A stretch of DNA of 64,000 nt from Rhizobium sp. P40RR-XXII (GCF_012641405.1 NZ_JABAII010000008.1:186001-250000), one strand, 5' to 3'; shown: positions 16,438 through 25,664, counted from the first letter of the stretch. Translations and numbers: made by a program. Notes: a model not told the origin generated them from the sequence alone.

Positions 16438-17997
16438 ATGACAAACATCCCGGCCAACCGCGCCCTGCTGCCCGCCCTAGCCGCGGGTTTTTTGGTTTTT
16501 TCGATCACCCTGGCCGCTGCCGGTATTCTCGACTTTCCGACTGTTCGTACCGATCTTTCCGCCGAACAGCTGAAGCGGGTACACGACGTGACCCGCGCGA
16601 CCGCGGATTTCTCAAAGGCCGAACCCTATGAGGCGATGCAGGGCGGCGCGCTGACCTCGATCGATCCCGTCGGCCGCGATATCTTCTCGCAGCCCTCGGC
16701 CAATCTGAGCTCGGAGCGCGGACAGGATTTCCATCTCGGCAACGCCCTCTTCCGCAAGCTCTGGGTTTCGGCTCCCTCTTCGACGCAGGCTTCCGACGGG
16801 CTGGGACCGCTGTTCAACGCCCGTTCCTGCCAGAGCTGTCACGTCCGTGACGGGCGCGGCCATCCGCCCGATGTCGCCGCAACGGCCGCGACCTCGATGG
16901 TCCTGCGCCTGGCACGGACCGCCGTCATGCCGGAAGAGGGGCAGGCGATCAGGGATTTCCATGCGCTGAATTTTCCGGACTCCACCTATGGGGCGCAACT
17001 GCAGGATCTCGCCGTGCCCGGGCTTGCCGCCGAAGGCAAGGTGACGGTCAGCTATAGCGTGGAGACCGTGACGCTTGCGGGCGGTGAGACCGTAACCTTG
17101 CGCAAGCCGACATACGGTGTGAGCGACCTGGCCGATGGGCCGCTCGACCCGACGACGACGATTTCGGCGCGCATCGCACCGCCGATGATCGGCCTCGGCC
17201 TGATCGAGGCCATTGCGGATGCCGACATCCTTGCCAATGCCGACCCGGACGACAAGAAAGGCACCGGCATTCGCGGCCGCCCCGCCATCGTCCGCGATCA
17301 CCGTACTGGCGAGATCGCGCTCGGCCGTTTTGGCTGGAAGGCCCAGAACGCCACCGTGCGCGACCAGGTTGCGGATGCCTTCTCGGCCGATATCGGCATT
17401 TCGACGCCGGACCGGCCGAACGCCTATGGCGATTGCACGTCCAGGGAACCGCGCTGCCTCGCCATGCCGAACGGCGTGCAGAAGCGGCTGGGCGATACGG
17501 AAGCGCCGGATCCGGTCCTTCCGCTCGTCACCTTCTATTCCGAAAATCTCGCCGTGCCGGCCCGCCGCAAGGCGAGCTTTCCCGATGTGCTGCACGGCAA
17601 GGAGATATTCTACCGCTCCGGCTGTGCGGCCTGCCACACGCCGAAATTCGTGACCCGCGACAATCTCAAGGGCAGCGATGGCAAGGACTCTCCGCAGGCC
17701 TTCCAACTGATCTGGCCTTATTCCGATTTCCTGCTGCATGACATGGGTGAAGGCCTTTCCGATGGGCAGCAGGTGGGCGTGGCATCCGGTCGCGATTGGC
17801 GCACGCCGCCGCTCTGGGGTATAGGCCTGACGCAGACGGTGAGCGGCCGGCAAGCTTATCTGCATGATGGCCGCGCCGGCACACTGACCGAAGCCATCCT
17901 CTGGCATGGAGGAGAGGCGGAAAAAGCCCGCAATGCATTCGCCGGTCTTTCGAAGGACGATCGGCAAGCCCTCATCAACTTTCTGGAGTCTCTTTGA
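16438..17997 (+). CDS. Di-haem oxidoreductase (DHOR, DUF1111) family protein
   Basis: The 519-residue protein begins with a signal peptide or anchor (residues 8-30) and has two c-type haem motifs: CQSCH at 131-135 and CAACH at about 396-400. The rest matches the DHOR family found beside imelysins, sometimes annotated as thiol oxidoreductase. It is expected in the periplasm. The start is uncertain. An ATG at 16399 would place a perfect hairpin inside the coding region, so 16438, directly before the signal peptide, is preferred although it lacks a close ribosome site. The stop overlaps the next ATG. Confidence 0.9.
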   Translation: MTNIPANRALLPALAAGFLVFSITLAAAGILDFPTVRTDLSAEQLKRVHDVTRATADFSKAEPYEAMQGGALTSIDPVGRDIFSQPSANLSSERGQDFHLGNALFRKLWVSAPSSTQASDGLGPLFNARSCQSCHVRDGRGHPPDVAATAATSMVLRLARTAVMPEEGQAIRDFHALNFPDSTYGAQLQDLAVPGLAAEGKVTVSYSVETVTLAGGETVTLRKPTYGVSDLADGPLDPTTTISARIAPPMIGLGLIEAIADADILANADPDDKKGTGIRGRPAIVRDHRTGEIALGRFGWKAQNATVRDQVADAFSADIGISTPDRPNAYGDCTSREPRCLAMPNGVQKRLGDTEAPDPVLPLVTFYSENLAVPARRKASFPDVLHGKEIFYRSGCAACHTPKFVTRDNLKGSDGKDSPQAFQLIWPYSDFLLHDMGEGLSDGQQVGVASGRDWRTPPLWGIGLTQTVSGRQAYLHDGRAGTLTEAILWHGGEAEKARNAFAGLSKDDRQALINFLESL

Positions 17998-19106
17998 TGC
18001 GCCACTGGAAACGCCTCGCCGCCACCCTTCTGCTTACCGTTGCGGCCCTGCCTGCCCATGCCGAGGACACGGCGACCAATGGCGCTGGCCTGAACGAAGC
18101 GGCGGTGCCGGCCACCCTGCAGAAGACGGTGGACGACGTCATCCGCCCTGGCTATCGCGCCATGCACGGCTCCGCATCGAAGCTGACGGCGGCAATGAAG
18201 GCGCTTTGTGCCGACCCCACGGACGCGACGCTCACCAGTGCCAAATCAGCCTTCGGTGATACGGTGAAAAGCTGGTCGCGCATCGAGATCGTCGATACCG
18301 GCCCCGTCATCGAGAAGAACCGCTTCGAACACATCCTCTTCTACCCCGACCGCAAGGGGGTCGGCCTCAAGCAGGTGCAGGCGCTGATCGCCAAAGCGAA
18401 CGAGCAGGATACGACCGTCGAGGCCGTCGCCGGCAAGAGCGTGGCGCTCATGAGCATGACGGCGCTGGAATATGTGCTCTTCGGCAACGGTTCCGACGTT
18501 CTCGGCAAGGACAAGCAGAGCTTCCGTTGCCGCTATGGCACGGCAGTTGCCGGCAATATCGAAAACACGGCCAAGGAAATCGCCGACGAATGGGATGCTG
18601 CCGACGGCGTGCAGAAATCCTGGAAGTTTCCCGGCAAGTCCAGCGATGACTTCATGGACAACAAGGAGGCCGTGACGGCGTTGCTGGGCATCCTCGTACA
18701 TGGAGCTGCCAATGTCCGCGACCAGCGGCTGGAAACCTTCTATAAGGGCGACCCGGCGGCAGCACGGCCGAAGATGGCGATCTACTGGCGCTCGGCCAAC
18801 ACCTGGACCTCGTTATCAGGCAATATCGAAGGCTTGAAGACGCTCTGGGAAAAGGCCGACATGGCAAGCCTGCTGCCATCAGACAAGCGCGCCGTCGCCA
18901 CCAAGATCGACGCCCTCCTGAACGAGCTTGCGACGACGGCGACAACGATCAATCCGGATATCGAGGCGGCCATCGGCAACGATGCGGAGCGCGCCAAGAT
19001 CGACAAGCTGCTCTCCGTCAGCCGCGACCTCGCCACCAGCTTCAGCGATGACTACGGCGGCGCCATCGGCCTTTCGGCCGGCTTCTCCTTCGCAGATGGA
19101 GACTGA
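17997..19106 (+). CDS. Imelysin family protein, second copy
   Basis: The 369-residue exported protein has a signal peptide (residues 1-22, ending PAHA) and an imelysin domain with IEIVDTGPVIEKNRFEH near 88-104 and MTALEYVLFGNGSD near 143-156. The second is the counterpart of the first imelysin's HAIEFLLWG signature, with Leu-Glu kept and His replaced. The first and second copies are clearly diverged paralogues. Its ATG overlaps the preceding TGA by one base, giving tight coupling. A role in periplasmic iron handling is inferred from family and context. Confidence 0.92.
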   Translation: MRHWKRLAATLLLTVAALPAHAEDTATNGAGLNEAAVPATLQKTVDDVIRPGYRAMHGSASKLTAAMKALCADPTDATLTSAKSAFGDTVKSWSRIEIVDTGPVIEKNRFEHILFYPDRKGVGLKQVQALIAKANEQDTTVEAVAGKSVALMSMTALEYVLFGNGSDVLGKDKQSFRCRYGTAVAGNIENTAKEIADEWDAADGVQKSWKFPGKSSDDFMDNKEAVTALLGILVHGAANVRDQRLETFYKGDPAAARPKMAIYWRSANTWTSLSGNIEGLKTLWEKADMASLLPSDKRAVATKIDALLNELATTATTINPDIEAAIGNDAERAKIDKLLSVSRDLATSFSDDYGGAIGLSAGFSFADGD

Positions 19107-19111
19107 GCGCG

Positions 19112-20197
19112 ATGCGCAGCGGCCTCATCGATCGGAGAGCTTTCGTCAAGGCGGCGGGGCTGACCTTCCTCGCGGCGCTCAAGCCCAGTGCCTTGATGGC
19201 ACTGGAGCGGGCCGACGCGGTCTATGCCTCCGGCATCCGCGCCGCCGACGGCTCCTTTGCCGTGGCGACGGTGACCGAACAGGGCCGTATCATCGATCAG
19301 GTCGCCCTGCCCGCGCGCGCCCATGGCATGGCCTTTTCGAAGGCCAGCGGCAAGACCGTCGCCTTCGCGCGCCGGCCCGGCACCTATGCGATGATCTTCG
19401 ATCCCTGGAACAAGGCCGAGCCGGTCGTCATATCAGCCAAAGAGGGCCGGCACTTCTACGGGCATGGCACGTTTTCGCCCAGCGGCAAGCTGCTCTATGC
19501 CAGCGAAAATGATTTCGACACTAATCGCGGCATCATCGGGCTCTATGACAGCAGCAATCGCTTTGCCCGCATCGGCGAGTACGAGACCTATGGCGTCGGC
19601 CCGCACGACATGACGGTTTCGGACGATGGCCGGTTCCTGATCGTCGCCAATGGCGGCATCGAGACGCATCCGGATTTCGGACGCACCAAGCTCAACCTCG
19701 ACCATATGGAACCGTCTCTGACGCTGATCGACGCGGCCACCGGTCGGCTGATCGAGAAACATATCCTGCCGCCGCAATATGCCCAGGTCTCGACCCGTCA
19801 TGTCGACATCGATGCCAGCGGCCGGGTCTGGTTTGCCTGCCAGTATGAGGGCCGTCGCAACGACCTGCCGCCGCTCGTTGGCCATTTCGCGAGGGGCGAG
19901 GACCTGACCTTCGTCACCCTGCCCGATGAGACGACCCGGGCGCTCAGCAATTATGTCGGCGCTATCGCCGTCAATCGCGCTGAAAACCTCGTCGGCGTCA
20001 CGTCGCCGATCGAAGGGACCTCGGTGACGCTGGACGCGAAGACCGGCAAAGTGCTGAAGGTGGAACGCATTGTGGATGCGGCCGGCATCGCGCCAGCCCG
20101 CCATGGCTTTGCCGTTTCCTCCTATGGTGGCGATTTCCTCGGCGAGCACAGCAATGTCGCCTGGGACCAGCACATCGTGCGCATCGCCCGCAGCTGA
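19112..20197 (+). CDS. Tat-exported DUF1513 protein (beta-propeller-like)
   Basis: The 361-residue protein opens with a twin-arginine signal (DRRAFVKAAGLTFLAAL), implying folded export to the periplasm. Downstream are repeats such as HGMAFSKASGKTVAFARRPG, HGTFSPSGKLLYASEND and HDMTVSDDGRFLIVANGG. These fit a beta-propeller and match DUF1513, which is routinely encoded next to imelysin genes. Its function is unknown; a periplasmic partner of the imelysin/DHOR system is likely. It starts five bases after the second imelysin. Confidence 0.9.
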   Translation: MRSGLIDRRAFVKAAGLTFLAALKPSALMALERADAVYASGIRAADGSFAVATVTEQGRIIDQVALPARAHGMAFSKASGKTVAFARRPGTYAMIFDPWNKAEPVVISAKEGRHFYGHGTFSPSGKLLYASENDFDTNRGIIGLYDSSNRFARIGEYETYGVGPHDMTVSDDGRFLIVANGGIETHPDFGRTKLNLDHMEPSLTLIDAATGRLIEKHILPPQYAQVSTRHVDIDASGRVWFACQYEGRRNDLPPLVGHFARGEDLTFVTLPDETTRALSNYVGAIAVNRAENLVGVTSPIEGTSVTLDAKTGKVLKVERIVDAAGIAPARHGFAVSSYGGDFLGEHSNVAWDQHIVRIARS

Positions 20198-20214
20198 TCG
20201 TTGGCTGACCTGGC

Positions 20215-20340
20215 CTAGGCAAGCTTGCCGGCTTCGATGAAACGCCGCAACGCCGTCGCCGCATTCAGCATATGCGCCCGCATGCGCCGCGACGCCATTT
20301 CTCCGTCTCCCTCCGCGATGACCTGCATGATGGCTTCACG
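20215..20340 (-). pseudogene. GntR-family (FCD domain) regulator, C-terminal remnant
   Basis: The reverse strand encodes about 40 residues reading REAIMQVIAEGDGEMASRRM, then RAHMLNAATALRRFIEAG and a TAG stop. This is the last helix pair of an FCD ligand-binding domain of FadR-type GntR regulators. An in-frame TAG lies immediately upstream, and no winged-helix domain can be found in the adjacent bases. The gene has lost about 80 percent of its length. Operator-like repeats upstream at 20432-20564 suggest its old binding sites remain. Confidence 0.65.
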
Positions 20341-20732
20341 CTACGAATACGGTCGGACAATAACTCGCGTTCTTCAGCCGCGTCACGCTAACCCATCCAT
20401 CACTCCCAGCACTCCGGGACTGACCAAGGCTTGTATGCAAAAACATCCCCCGCCCATTATTTCTGCATACAGATAGGCAATCACGCAACCGTTACGCATC
20501 CAATTATTGACTAAAAACGCCAGTTAGAATACAAAAGCAATCAGCAGCCTCGCTTTTGCATACACAAGGTAATCTCGACGCTGAACCGGAATACAGGATC
20601 GGTCATATTTGATCCGCTTGTTCGGTCAGATGCCGCACTAAGACATACAAGATTTCAGAAGCTTCACCGTTCCGACATTCGGCGCGGATGGCTTTCTGCT
20701 GCCCATTTATCCTCAACACCATAAGGATCACG
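20341..20732. promoter_or_regulatory. Gene-free region with three GntR-like operator repeats
   Basis: The octamer TGTATGCA at 20432-20439 recurs inverted as TGCATACA at 20464-20471 and 20557-20564. The first and third share TTTTGCATACA. Such AT-rich palindromic words are typical of FadR-type GntR operators. They lie between the GntR remnant and the alpha/beta hydrolase and probably formed the shared control region. Nothing else is evident in this stretch. Confidence 0.5.
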
Positions 20733-21539
20733 ATGATGATGATGACCAGACGGAATTTCTCGACCGCCATTGTTGCCGGCGCCGCCGCCTCCCTCATTTC
20801 CGCGCGCGGCATGGCCGCCAGCAACCTGGCTCCGGCCTCAGGTGCGGCCAAGTCTGCACCATTGAAGGCCCGCAACGTCGTCCTTGCACATGGACTTTTC
20901 GCAGACGGCTCCTGCTGGACCGAGGTCATTGCCCGGCTGCAAGCCAAGGGGCTGAACTGCACGGCGGTGCAGAACCCGTTGACGACCCTTCCCGAAGCGG
21001 TCGCATCAGTGCAGCGTGTTCTCGATCGCCAGGACGGCCCGACCGTTCTCGTCGGCCATTCCTTCTCCGGCATGCTCGTTACCGAAGCCGGCGTGCATCC
21101 GAAGGTTTCCGCGCTCGTCTATGTCGCGGCCCGCGCACCGGATGCCGGCGAGGATTATACGGCGCTCGCCAAGACATATCCGACCCCGCCCGCCTCGGCT
21201 GGCATCGTCTTCGATGGCGATGAAGGGCGGCTGACCGAGGAAGCTTTCCTGCGCGACTTCGCCGGCGACCTGCCCAAAGCCAAGGCAGAGGTGCTTTACG
21301 CTGTGCAGGAGCCCTTCCAAAAGGCCTTGCTGACGGGCAAGACCACCCAGGCCGCATGGCGCAGCAAGCCAAGCTGGTACGCTGTTTCCACCGAAGACAG
21401 GACGATCAATCCGGATCTGGAGCGCTTCATGGCCAAGCGCATGGGCGCCAAGACCATCGAAGTGAAGGCCGGCCATCTCTCACTGATCTCGCATCCCGAT
21501 ACGATCGCCCGCCTGATCCGGGAAGCCGCCGGGCATTGA
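20733..21539 (+). CDS. Tat-exported alpha/beta hydrolase
   Basis: The protein has about 268 residues. It begins with four consecutive Met codons and a twin-arginine signal (TRRNFSTAIVAGAAASLI). An alpha/beta hydrolase domain follows, with VLAHGLFADGSCW (oxyanion region) and the nucleophile elbow VGHSFSGML. The C-terminal GHLSLISHPD supplies the probable catalytic His. This resembles periplasmic esterases of the salicylate-esterase/hydroxynitrile-lyase-like group. AAGGATC lies just before the first ATG at 20733. The promoter region upstream holds GntR-type repeats whose regulator is now a fragment. Confidence 0.85.
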   Translation: MMMMTRRNFSTAIVAGAAASLISARGMAASNLAPASGAAKSAPLKARNVVLAHGLFADGSCWTEVIARLQAKGLNCTAVQNPLTTLPEAVASVQRVLDRQDGPTVLVGHSFSGMLVTEAGVHPKVSALVYVAARAPDAGEDYTALAKTYPTPPASAGIVFDGDEGRLTEEAFLRDFAGDLPKAKAEVLYAVQEPFQKALLTGKTTQAAWRSKPSWYAVSTEDRTINPDLERFMAKRMGAKTIEVKAGHLSLISHPDTIARLIREAAGH

Positions 21540-21556
21540 TCGATCTCCTGGCCGGA

Positions 21557-22633
21557 TCAGCCCTTCCTGGCAAATTCGGCTTGTTCCGCACTGACCGCGA
21601 CGGTGGCCGCCTTGGCCGCCGCGCGCAGCCAATCAGATCTTCGAGCATCGAGATCGGCAAGAATGCCTGGGATGAGCGAAGCATCGTTGGCGTGACAATT
21701 GGCGATCTCGAAGCCCATCAAATCCAGCATGTCGGGCGACAGCAGCACCTGCGCATCGCCGTCGACTTCGATCTTGCGGCTGTTGGGCGACAGGCGGCGC
21801 ACCAATAGGGTTCCGGCGACCTGATAACGCGGATCGGGCGAACGCGCCCGTCCACCGGCGATGATCCCCGTGCGGATCGTCTTGTCTGACGGGTCGTGCT
21901 TCAGCGACCAGCCGGATTGCAGCAAGGCTTTGACCTCACGCAATACCGGCCCGCCACGCCAATCGATATAGGCGACGAAGCGCGGACGACCGAGACTGCC
22001 GGTACCGGCCAGACGCGGCTTCGGCTCGAATGCTGTCACCGGATCCGGCAATGCCTTGTGTAGCGCCTTGAGATAGCGATCCGCCACGGGATCGGTCGCC
22101 GGCGGCAGGCTGCGATATTTTTCCCAGAAAGCCTTGCGCTCGGCATTGGGCAGCAGCACGGCGTTGCGCAGCCATTTGTAATCGCGCTCGAGAACGACGG
22201 GAGACGGCTGCCGCAAGCCGCGGCGATAGCCTGCCAGAATGCTGTCGGCGACGATGCGCGGCGTCGGTCCGTCTTGACCGCCCGCCATGATCGCGCTCAC
22301 CGCAAGACGCACGAGATCGAGCGCATAGGGCATGACGGCCGCCTCGTCGAAATCATTGGCGCCCCAGACGAGCCTTCCCTCATCATCGCGCCAGGTGCCG
22401 AAATTTTCGAGATGCGTATCGCCGATCGCCAGTAGCTGCGGGGCATTCTTGAGGTCGGGATAAATGTCGAGGATGGTCTCGGCCCAGCGCCAATAGGTGC
22501 CGCGCAGGAAAGAGAAGCTGTCGCCCTTCATCAGCTTGTGCTTTTTCGCCAGCCCCCCTTCCACAAGATCTGCGCCGAGCTGCGCCCGCATCCAGGTCTC
22601 GTAGGCCGTTACCGATTGCAGGATCGTCGTCAT
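21557..22633 (-). CDS. DUF2252 family protein
   Basis: The 358-residue protein matches DUF2252, a family distantly related to kinase/phosphotransferase folds. Visible landmarks include FSFLRGTYWRWAE near residues 39-51, LAIGDTHLENFGTW near 68-81 (the catalytic-loop-like HxEN) and WGANDFDEAAVMPYALDL near 88-105 (an Asp-rich metal site). No substrate has been established for close relatives. It converges with the alpha/beta hydrolase, 17 bases apart, and is divergent from the thioesterase gene. Confidence 0.88.
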   Translation of the reverse strand: MTTILQSVTAYETWMRAQLGADLVEGGLAKKHKLMKGDSFSFLRGTYWRWAETILDIYPDLKNAPQLLAIGDTHLENFGTWRDDEGRLVWGANDFDEAAVMPYALDLVRLAVSAIMAGGQDGPTPRIVADSILAGYRRGLRQPSPVVLERDYKWLRNAVLLPNAERKAFWEKYRSLPPATDPVADRYLKALHKALPDPVTAFEPKPRLAGTGSLGRPRFVAYIDWRGGPVLREVKALLQSGWSLKHDPSDKTIRTGIIAGGRARSPDPRYQVAGTLLVRRLSPNSRKIEVDGDAQVLLSPDMLDLMGFEIANCHANDASLIPGILADLDARRSDWLRAAAKAATVAVSAEQAEFARKG

Positions 22634-22795
22634 CTAAGCCCTCGCGATAAGCTTCATTGCTTGGGATAGCATGGTGATCCGATCGTGGAAATTCGATGTC
22701 GGCAAGGCAGGCCGGGACGCTTCCGCTTTTCCACCGGATAACCCTTGTCCAAACGGCCTCTCCATGCCAATTTCGCACCCGCGAAAGGGGACGGC

Positions 22796-23257
22796 ATGAC
22801 AGGGCCAGATGACACGGTGACCAGCGGCGATTTTCGAACCCGCATCCGAACGAGCTTCGAGCGGCAGGCGGCGATGGCGACGATCGGCGCGGAACTGACG
22901 CGCGTCGAACATGGCACGGTGGAAATCGAGCTGCCGTTCGATGTGAAGCTGACGCAGCAGCACGGCATCCTGCACGCCGGCATCATTGCCGCGGCGCTGG
23001 ATTCGGCCTGCGGCTTTGCCGCCTACAGCGTCATCGACCCTTCAGCATCCATCCTTACCATCGAATTCAAGGTCAACCTGATGTCGCCGGGGCGCGGCGA
23101 GCGCTTCCTGTTCCGCGGCGACGTCACCAAGCCCGGCACGACGATCATCGTCGCCGACGGCCGCGGCTACGCCATCGGCGACGGACCGGCCAAACTGATT
23201 GCCTCGATGACAGGAACGATGATGGTCATCCGGGGCAGAGAGGGAATTAGCGGATGA
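22796..23257 (+). CDS. PaaI-type hotdog-fold thioesterase
   Basis: The 153-residue protein has the hotdog signature QQHGILHAGIIAAALDSACG, where the conserved Gly and Asp lie, and FKVNLMSPGRGERFLF on the next strand. It belongs with PaaI-like acyl-CoA thioesterases; the acyl substrate is unknown. The ATG at 22796 is preferred over a TTG at 22745 because AAAGGGG lies at good spacing. It overlaps the nucleosidase gene by four bases (ATGA). Confidence 0.87.
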   Translation: MTGPDDTVTSGDFRTRIRTSFERQAAMATIGAELTRVEHGTVEIELPFDVKLTQQHGILHAGIIAAALDSACGFAAYSVIDPSASILTIEFKVNLMSPGRGERFLFRGDVTKPGTTIIVADGRGYAIGDGPAKLIASMTGTMMVIRGREGISG

Positions 23258-23895
23258 AATTCGAATTGAAGCGGGTATCGGGCAAATCGATCCTGTTCGT
23301 CATGGCGGCCGAGGCCGAATACGGCCCCTTCCTGCGCTCGCGCATCGATCCGCTGATGACAGGCGTCGGCCCGGTCGAGGCGGCCATCGCGCTCACCCGC
23401 GCCTTTGCGCAGCTCGAGGCACAGGGCGACCTGCCCGATCTCGTGGTTTCGCTCGGCTCAGCCGGCTCCGCCAAGCTGGAACAAACGGAAGTCTATCAGG
23501 TCACCTCCGTTTCCTACCGCGACATGGATGCCTCCCCGCTCGGCTTCGAAAAAGGCCGCACGCCCTTTCTCGACCTGCCCGCGACGATCGAGCTGCCGTT
23601 GCGCATCCCGACTATGGCAGAGGGCAGCCTTTCGACGGGCGCCAATATCGTCTCCGGCACGGAAGCCTATGAGCGCATCGGCACCGACATGGTCGATATG
23701 GAAACCTTCGCGGTGCTGCGCGCCTGCCAGATCTACAGCCTGCCGCTGATCGGCCTGCGGGGCATTTCCGACGGCCAGGTCGAGCTGCAGCACATTTCCG
23801 ACTGGACGGAATATCTGCACGTCATAGACCGTAAACTGTCCTACGCCGTTGACGGGCTGTTTACCGCGCTGGAAGACGGCGTATTCTGGTTCTAA
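23254..23895 (+). CDS. mtnN: 5'-methylthioadenosine/S-adenosylhomocysteine nucleosidase
   Basis: The 213-residue protein has the purine-nucleoside-phosphorylase fold of MTA/SAH nucleosidases: FVMAAEAEYGPFL near the N-terminus (with the general-acid region), VSLGSAGSA, TDMVDMETFAV with the ribose-binding Glu, and GLRGISDG with the catalytic Asp. It cleaves adenine from methylthioadenosine and S-adenosylhomocysteine in methyl-group recycling. It is coupled to the thioesterase gene by an ATGA overlap. Length is slightly shorter than the E. coli enzyme. Confidence 0.88.
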   Translation: MKFELKRVSGKSILFVMAAEAEYGPFLRSRIDPLMTGVGPVEAAIALTRAFAQLEAQGDLPDLVVSLGSAGSAKLEQTEVYQVTSVSYRDMDASPLGFEKGRTPFLDLPATIELPLRIPTMAEGSLSTGANIVSGTEAYERIGTDMVDMETFAVLRACQIYSLPLIGLRGISDGQVELQHISDWTEYLHVIDRKLSYAVDGLFTALEDGVFWF

Positions 23896-23998
23896 AAGGC
23901 TGGAAACGACAGGAATCGAGGACAATCGGGACAATAAAATCGGCTCTTGCGTGATTTGCCCGATTGCCAGGGAAAGCGCTTTTCATTAAAGGCTCGCC

Positions 23999-25561
23999 AT
24001 GACCCAGACAGCACATCCAGACACCGTTCTCATCGTCGATTTTGGCAGCCAGGTGACGCAGCTTATCGCACGCCGCGTGCGCGAAGCGGGCGTCTACTGC
24101 GAAATCGTTCCCTTCCAATCCGCCGAAGCCGGCTTCAAGCGGCTGCAGCCGAAGGCCGTGATCCTCTCCGGCAGCCCGGCCTCGACCGTGGATGGAGGCT
24201 CGCCCCGGGCGCCGCAGATCGTCTTCGACAGCGGCATCCCGGTCTTCGGCATCTGCTACGGCCAGCAGACCATGTGCATGCAGCTCGGCGGCAAGGTCGA
24301 AAGCGGACATCACCGCGAATTCGGCCGCGCCTTCCTGGAAGTTGACAAGGATTGCGCCCTCTTCGAAGGCCTGTGGTCGAACGGTTCGCGCCATCAGGTG
24401 TGGATGAGCCATGGCGATCGCGTGACCGCGCTGCCCGAGGGCTTCGAAGTGGTTGCCACCTCCTCGAACGCGCCTTACGCCTTCATCGCCGACGAGAAGC
24501 GCAAATATTACGGCGTGCAGTTCCATCCGGAAGTGGTGCATACGCCCGACGGCGCCAAGCTGATCGGCAACTTCATTCACAACATCGCCGGCATCAAGGG
24601 CGACTGGTCGATGTCGGCCTATCGCGCCAAGGCGGTTCAGGCGATCCGCGATCAGGTGGGCGACAAGCGCGTCATCTGCGCACTCTCCGGCGGCGTCGAT
24701 TCCTCGGTTGCCGCGCTGCTGATCCACGAAGCCGTCGGCGACCAGCTGACCTGCATCCTCGTCGACCACGGCCTGATGCGCAAGGACGAGGCGGCGGGTG
24801 TCGTTGCCATGTTCCGCGAGCACTACAATCTGCATCTCCTGCATGTCGATGCCTCCGACCGCTTCATCGGCGAGCTGGAGGGTGTTTCCGACCCCGAAAC
24901 CAAGCGCAAGATCATCGGCCGCCTCTTCATCGAGACCTTCGAAGAGGAAGCCAAGAAGCTCGGCGGCGCCGATTTCCTCGGCCAGGGGACGCTCTATCCC
25001 GACGTTATCGAGAGCGTTTCCTTCACGGGCGGTCCCTCGGTCACCATCAAATCGCACCACAATGTCGGCGGCTTGCCGGAGCGCATGAAGATGCAGCTCG
25101 TCGAGCCGCTGCGCGAACTGTTCAAGGACGAAGTGCGCGCGCTCGGCAAGGAGCTCGGCCTGCCCGACAGCTTCATCGGCCGCCACCCCTTCCCCGGTCC
25201 GGGCCTTGCCATTCGCTGCCCCGGCGGCATCACCCGCGAGAAGTTGGAGATCCTGCGCGAGGCAGACGCCATCTATCTTGACGAAATTCGTAAGGCTGGC
25301 CTCTACGACGCCATCTGGCAGGCATTCGCCGTGCTTCTGCCGGTCCAGACCGTCGGCGTTATGGGCGACGGCCGCACCTACGAATTCGTCTGTGCACTGC
25401 GCGCCGTGACTTCCGTCGACGGCATGACGGCCGATTTCTATCACTACGACATGGAATTCCTCGGCCGCGCCGCGACCCGCATCATCAACGAAGTCCGCGG
25501 CATCAACCGCGTGGTCTACGACGTGACATCGAAGCCGCCCGGCACGATTGAGTGGGAGTAA
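23999..25561 (+). CDS. guaA: GMP synthase (glutamine-hydrolysing)
   Basis: The 520-residue protein is complete. The class I glutamine amidotransferase domain has Cys86 in GICYGQQ and the His-x-Glu of QFHPEVVHT. The ATP-pyrophosphatase domain has the P-loop LSGGVDSS near residues 226-233, and the dimerisation domain ends in GTIEWE. It converts XMP to GMP. The last codons are a known integration hot spot for genomic islands, and the sequence downstream shows the traces expected: a second copy of the TIEWE-stop coding sequence at 28081-28098 and repeated integrase-type motifs. Confidence 0.97.
   Translation: MTQTAHPDTVLIVDFGSQVTQLIARRVREAGVYCEIVPFQSAEAGFKRLQPKAVILSGSPASTVDGGSPRAPQIVFDSGIPVFGICYGQQTMCMQLGGKVESGHHREFGRAFLEVDKDCALFEGLWSNGSRHQVWMSHGDRVTALPEGFEVVATSSNAPYAFIADEKRKYYGVQFHPEVVHTPDGAKLIGNFIHNIAGIKGDWSMSAYRAKAVQAIRDQVGDKRVICALSGGVDSSVAALLIHEAVGDQLTCILVDHGLMRKDEAAGVVAMFREHYNLHLLHVDASDRFIGELEGVSDPETKRKIIGRLFIETFEEEAKKLGGADFLGQGTLYPDVIESVSFTGGPSVTIKSHHNVGGLPERMKMQLVEPLRELFKDEVRALGKELGLPDSFIGRHPFPGPGLAIRCPGGITREKLEILREADAIYLDEIRKAGLYDAIWQAFAVLLPVQTVGVMGDGRTYEFVCALRAVTSVDGMTADFYHYDMEFLGRAATRIINEVRGINRVVYDVTSKPPGTIEWE
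25544..25561 (+). other. attL-like site at guaA 3' end
   Basis: The 18 bases that encode T-I-E-W-E-stop of guaA match 14 of 18 at 28081-28098, and all four differences are transitions that keep the same amino acid or a stop. This is what integration of an element carrying its own guaA-end att site would leave. Immediately inside is a perfect TATCAAT-GAG-ATTGATA palindrome (25574-25590). Confidence 0.65.
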
Positions 25562-25664
25562 TTCAGGGCACATTATCAATGAGATTGATAAATCTATCAA
25601 GTCATTGAAATCGTTAAGCTTAGCGGAGCACCTGGCGCGGCTCGCAGCTTGTAGCAGATCATTC

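Noticed and set aside
15013..17967. Two reverse-strand open frames over the imelysin and di-haem genes.
   Set aside because: Both are opposite genes with clear signal peptides and haem motifs and have no family features.
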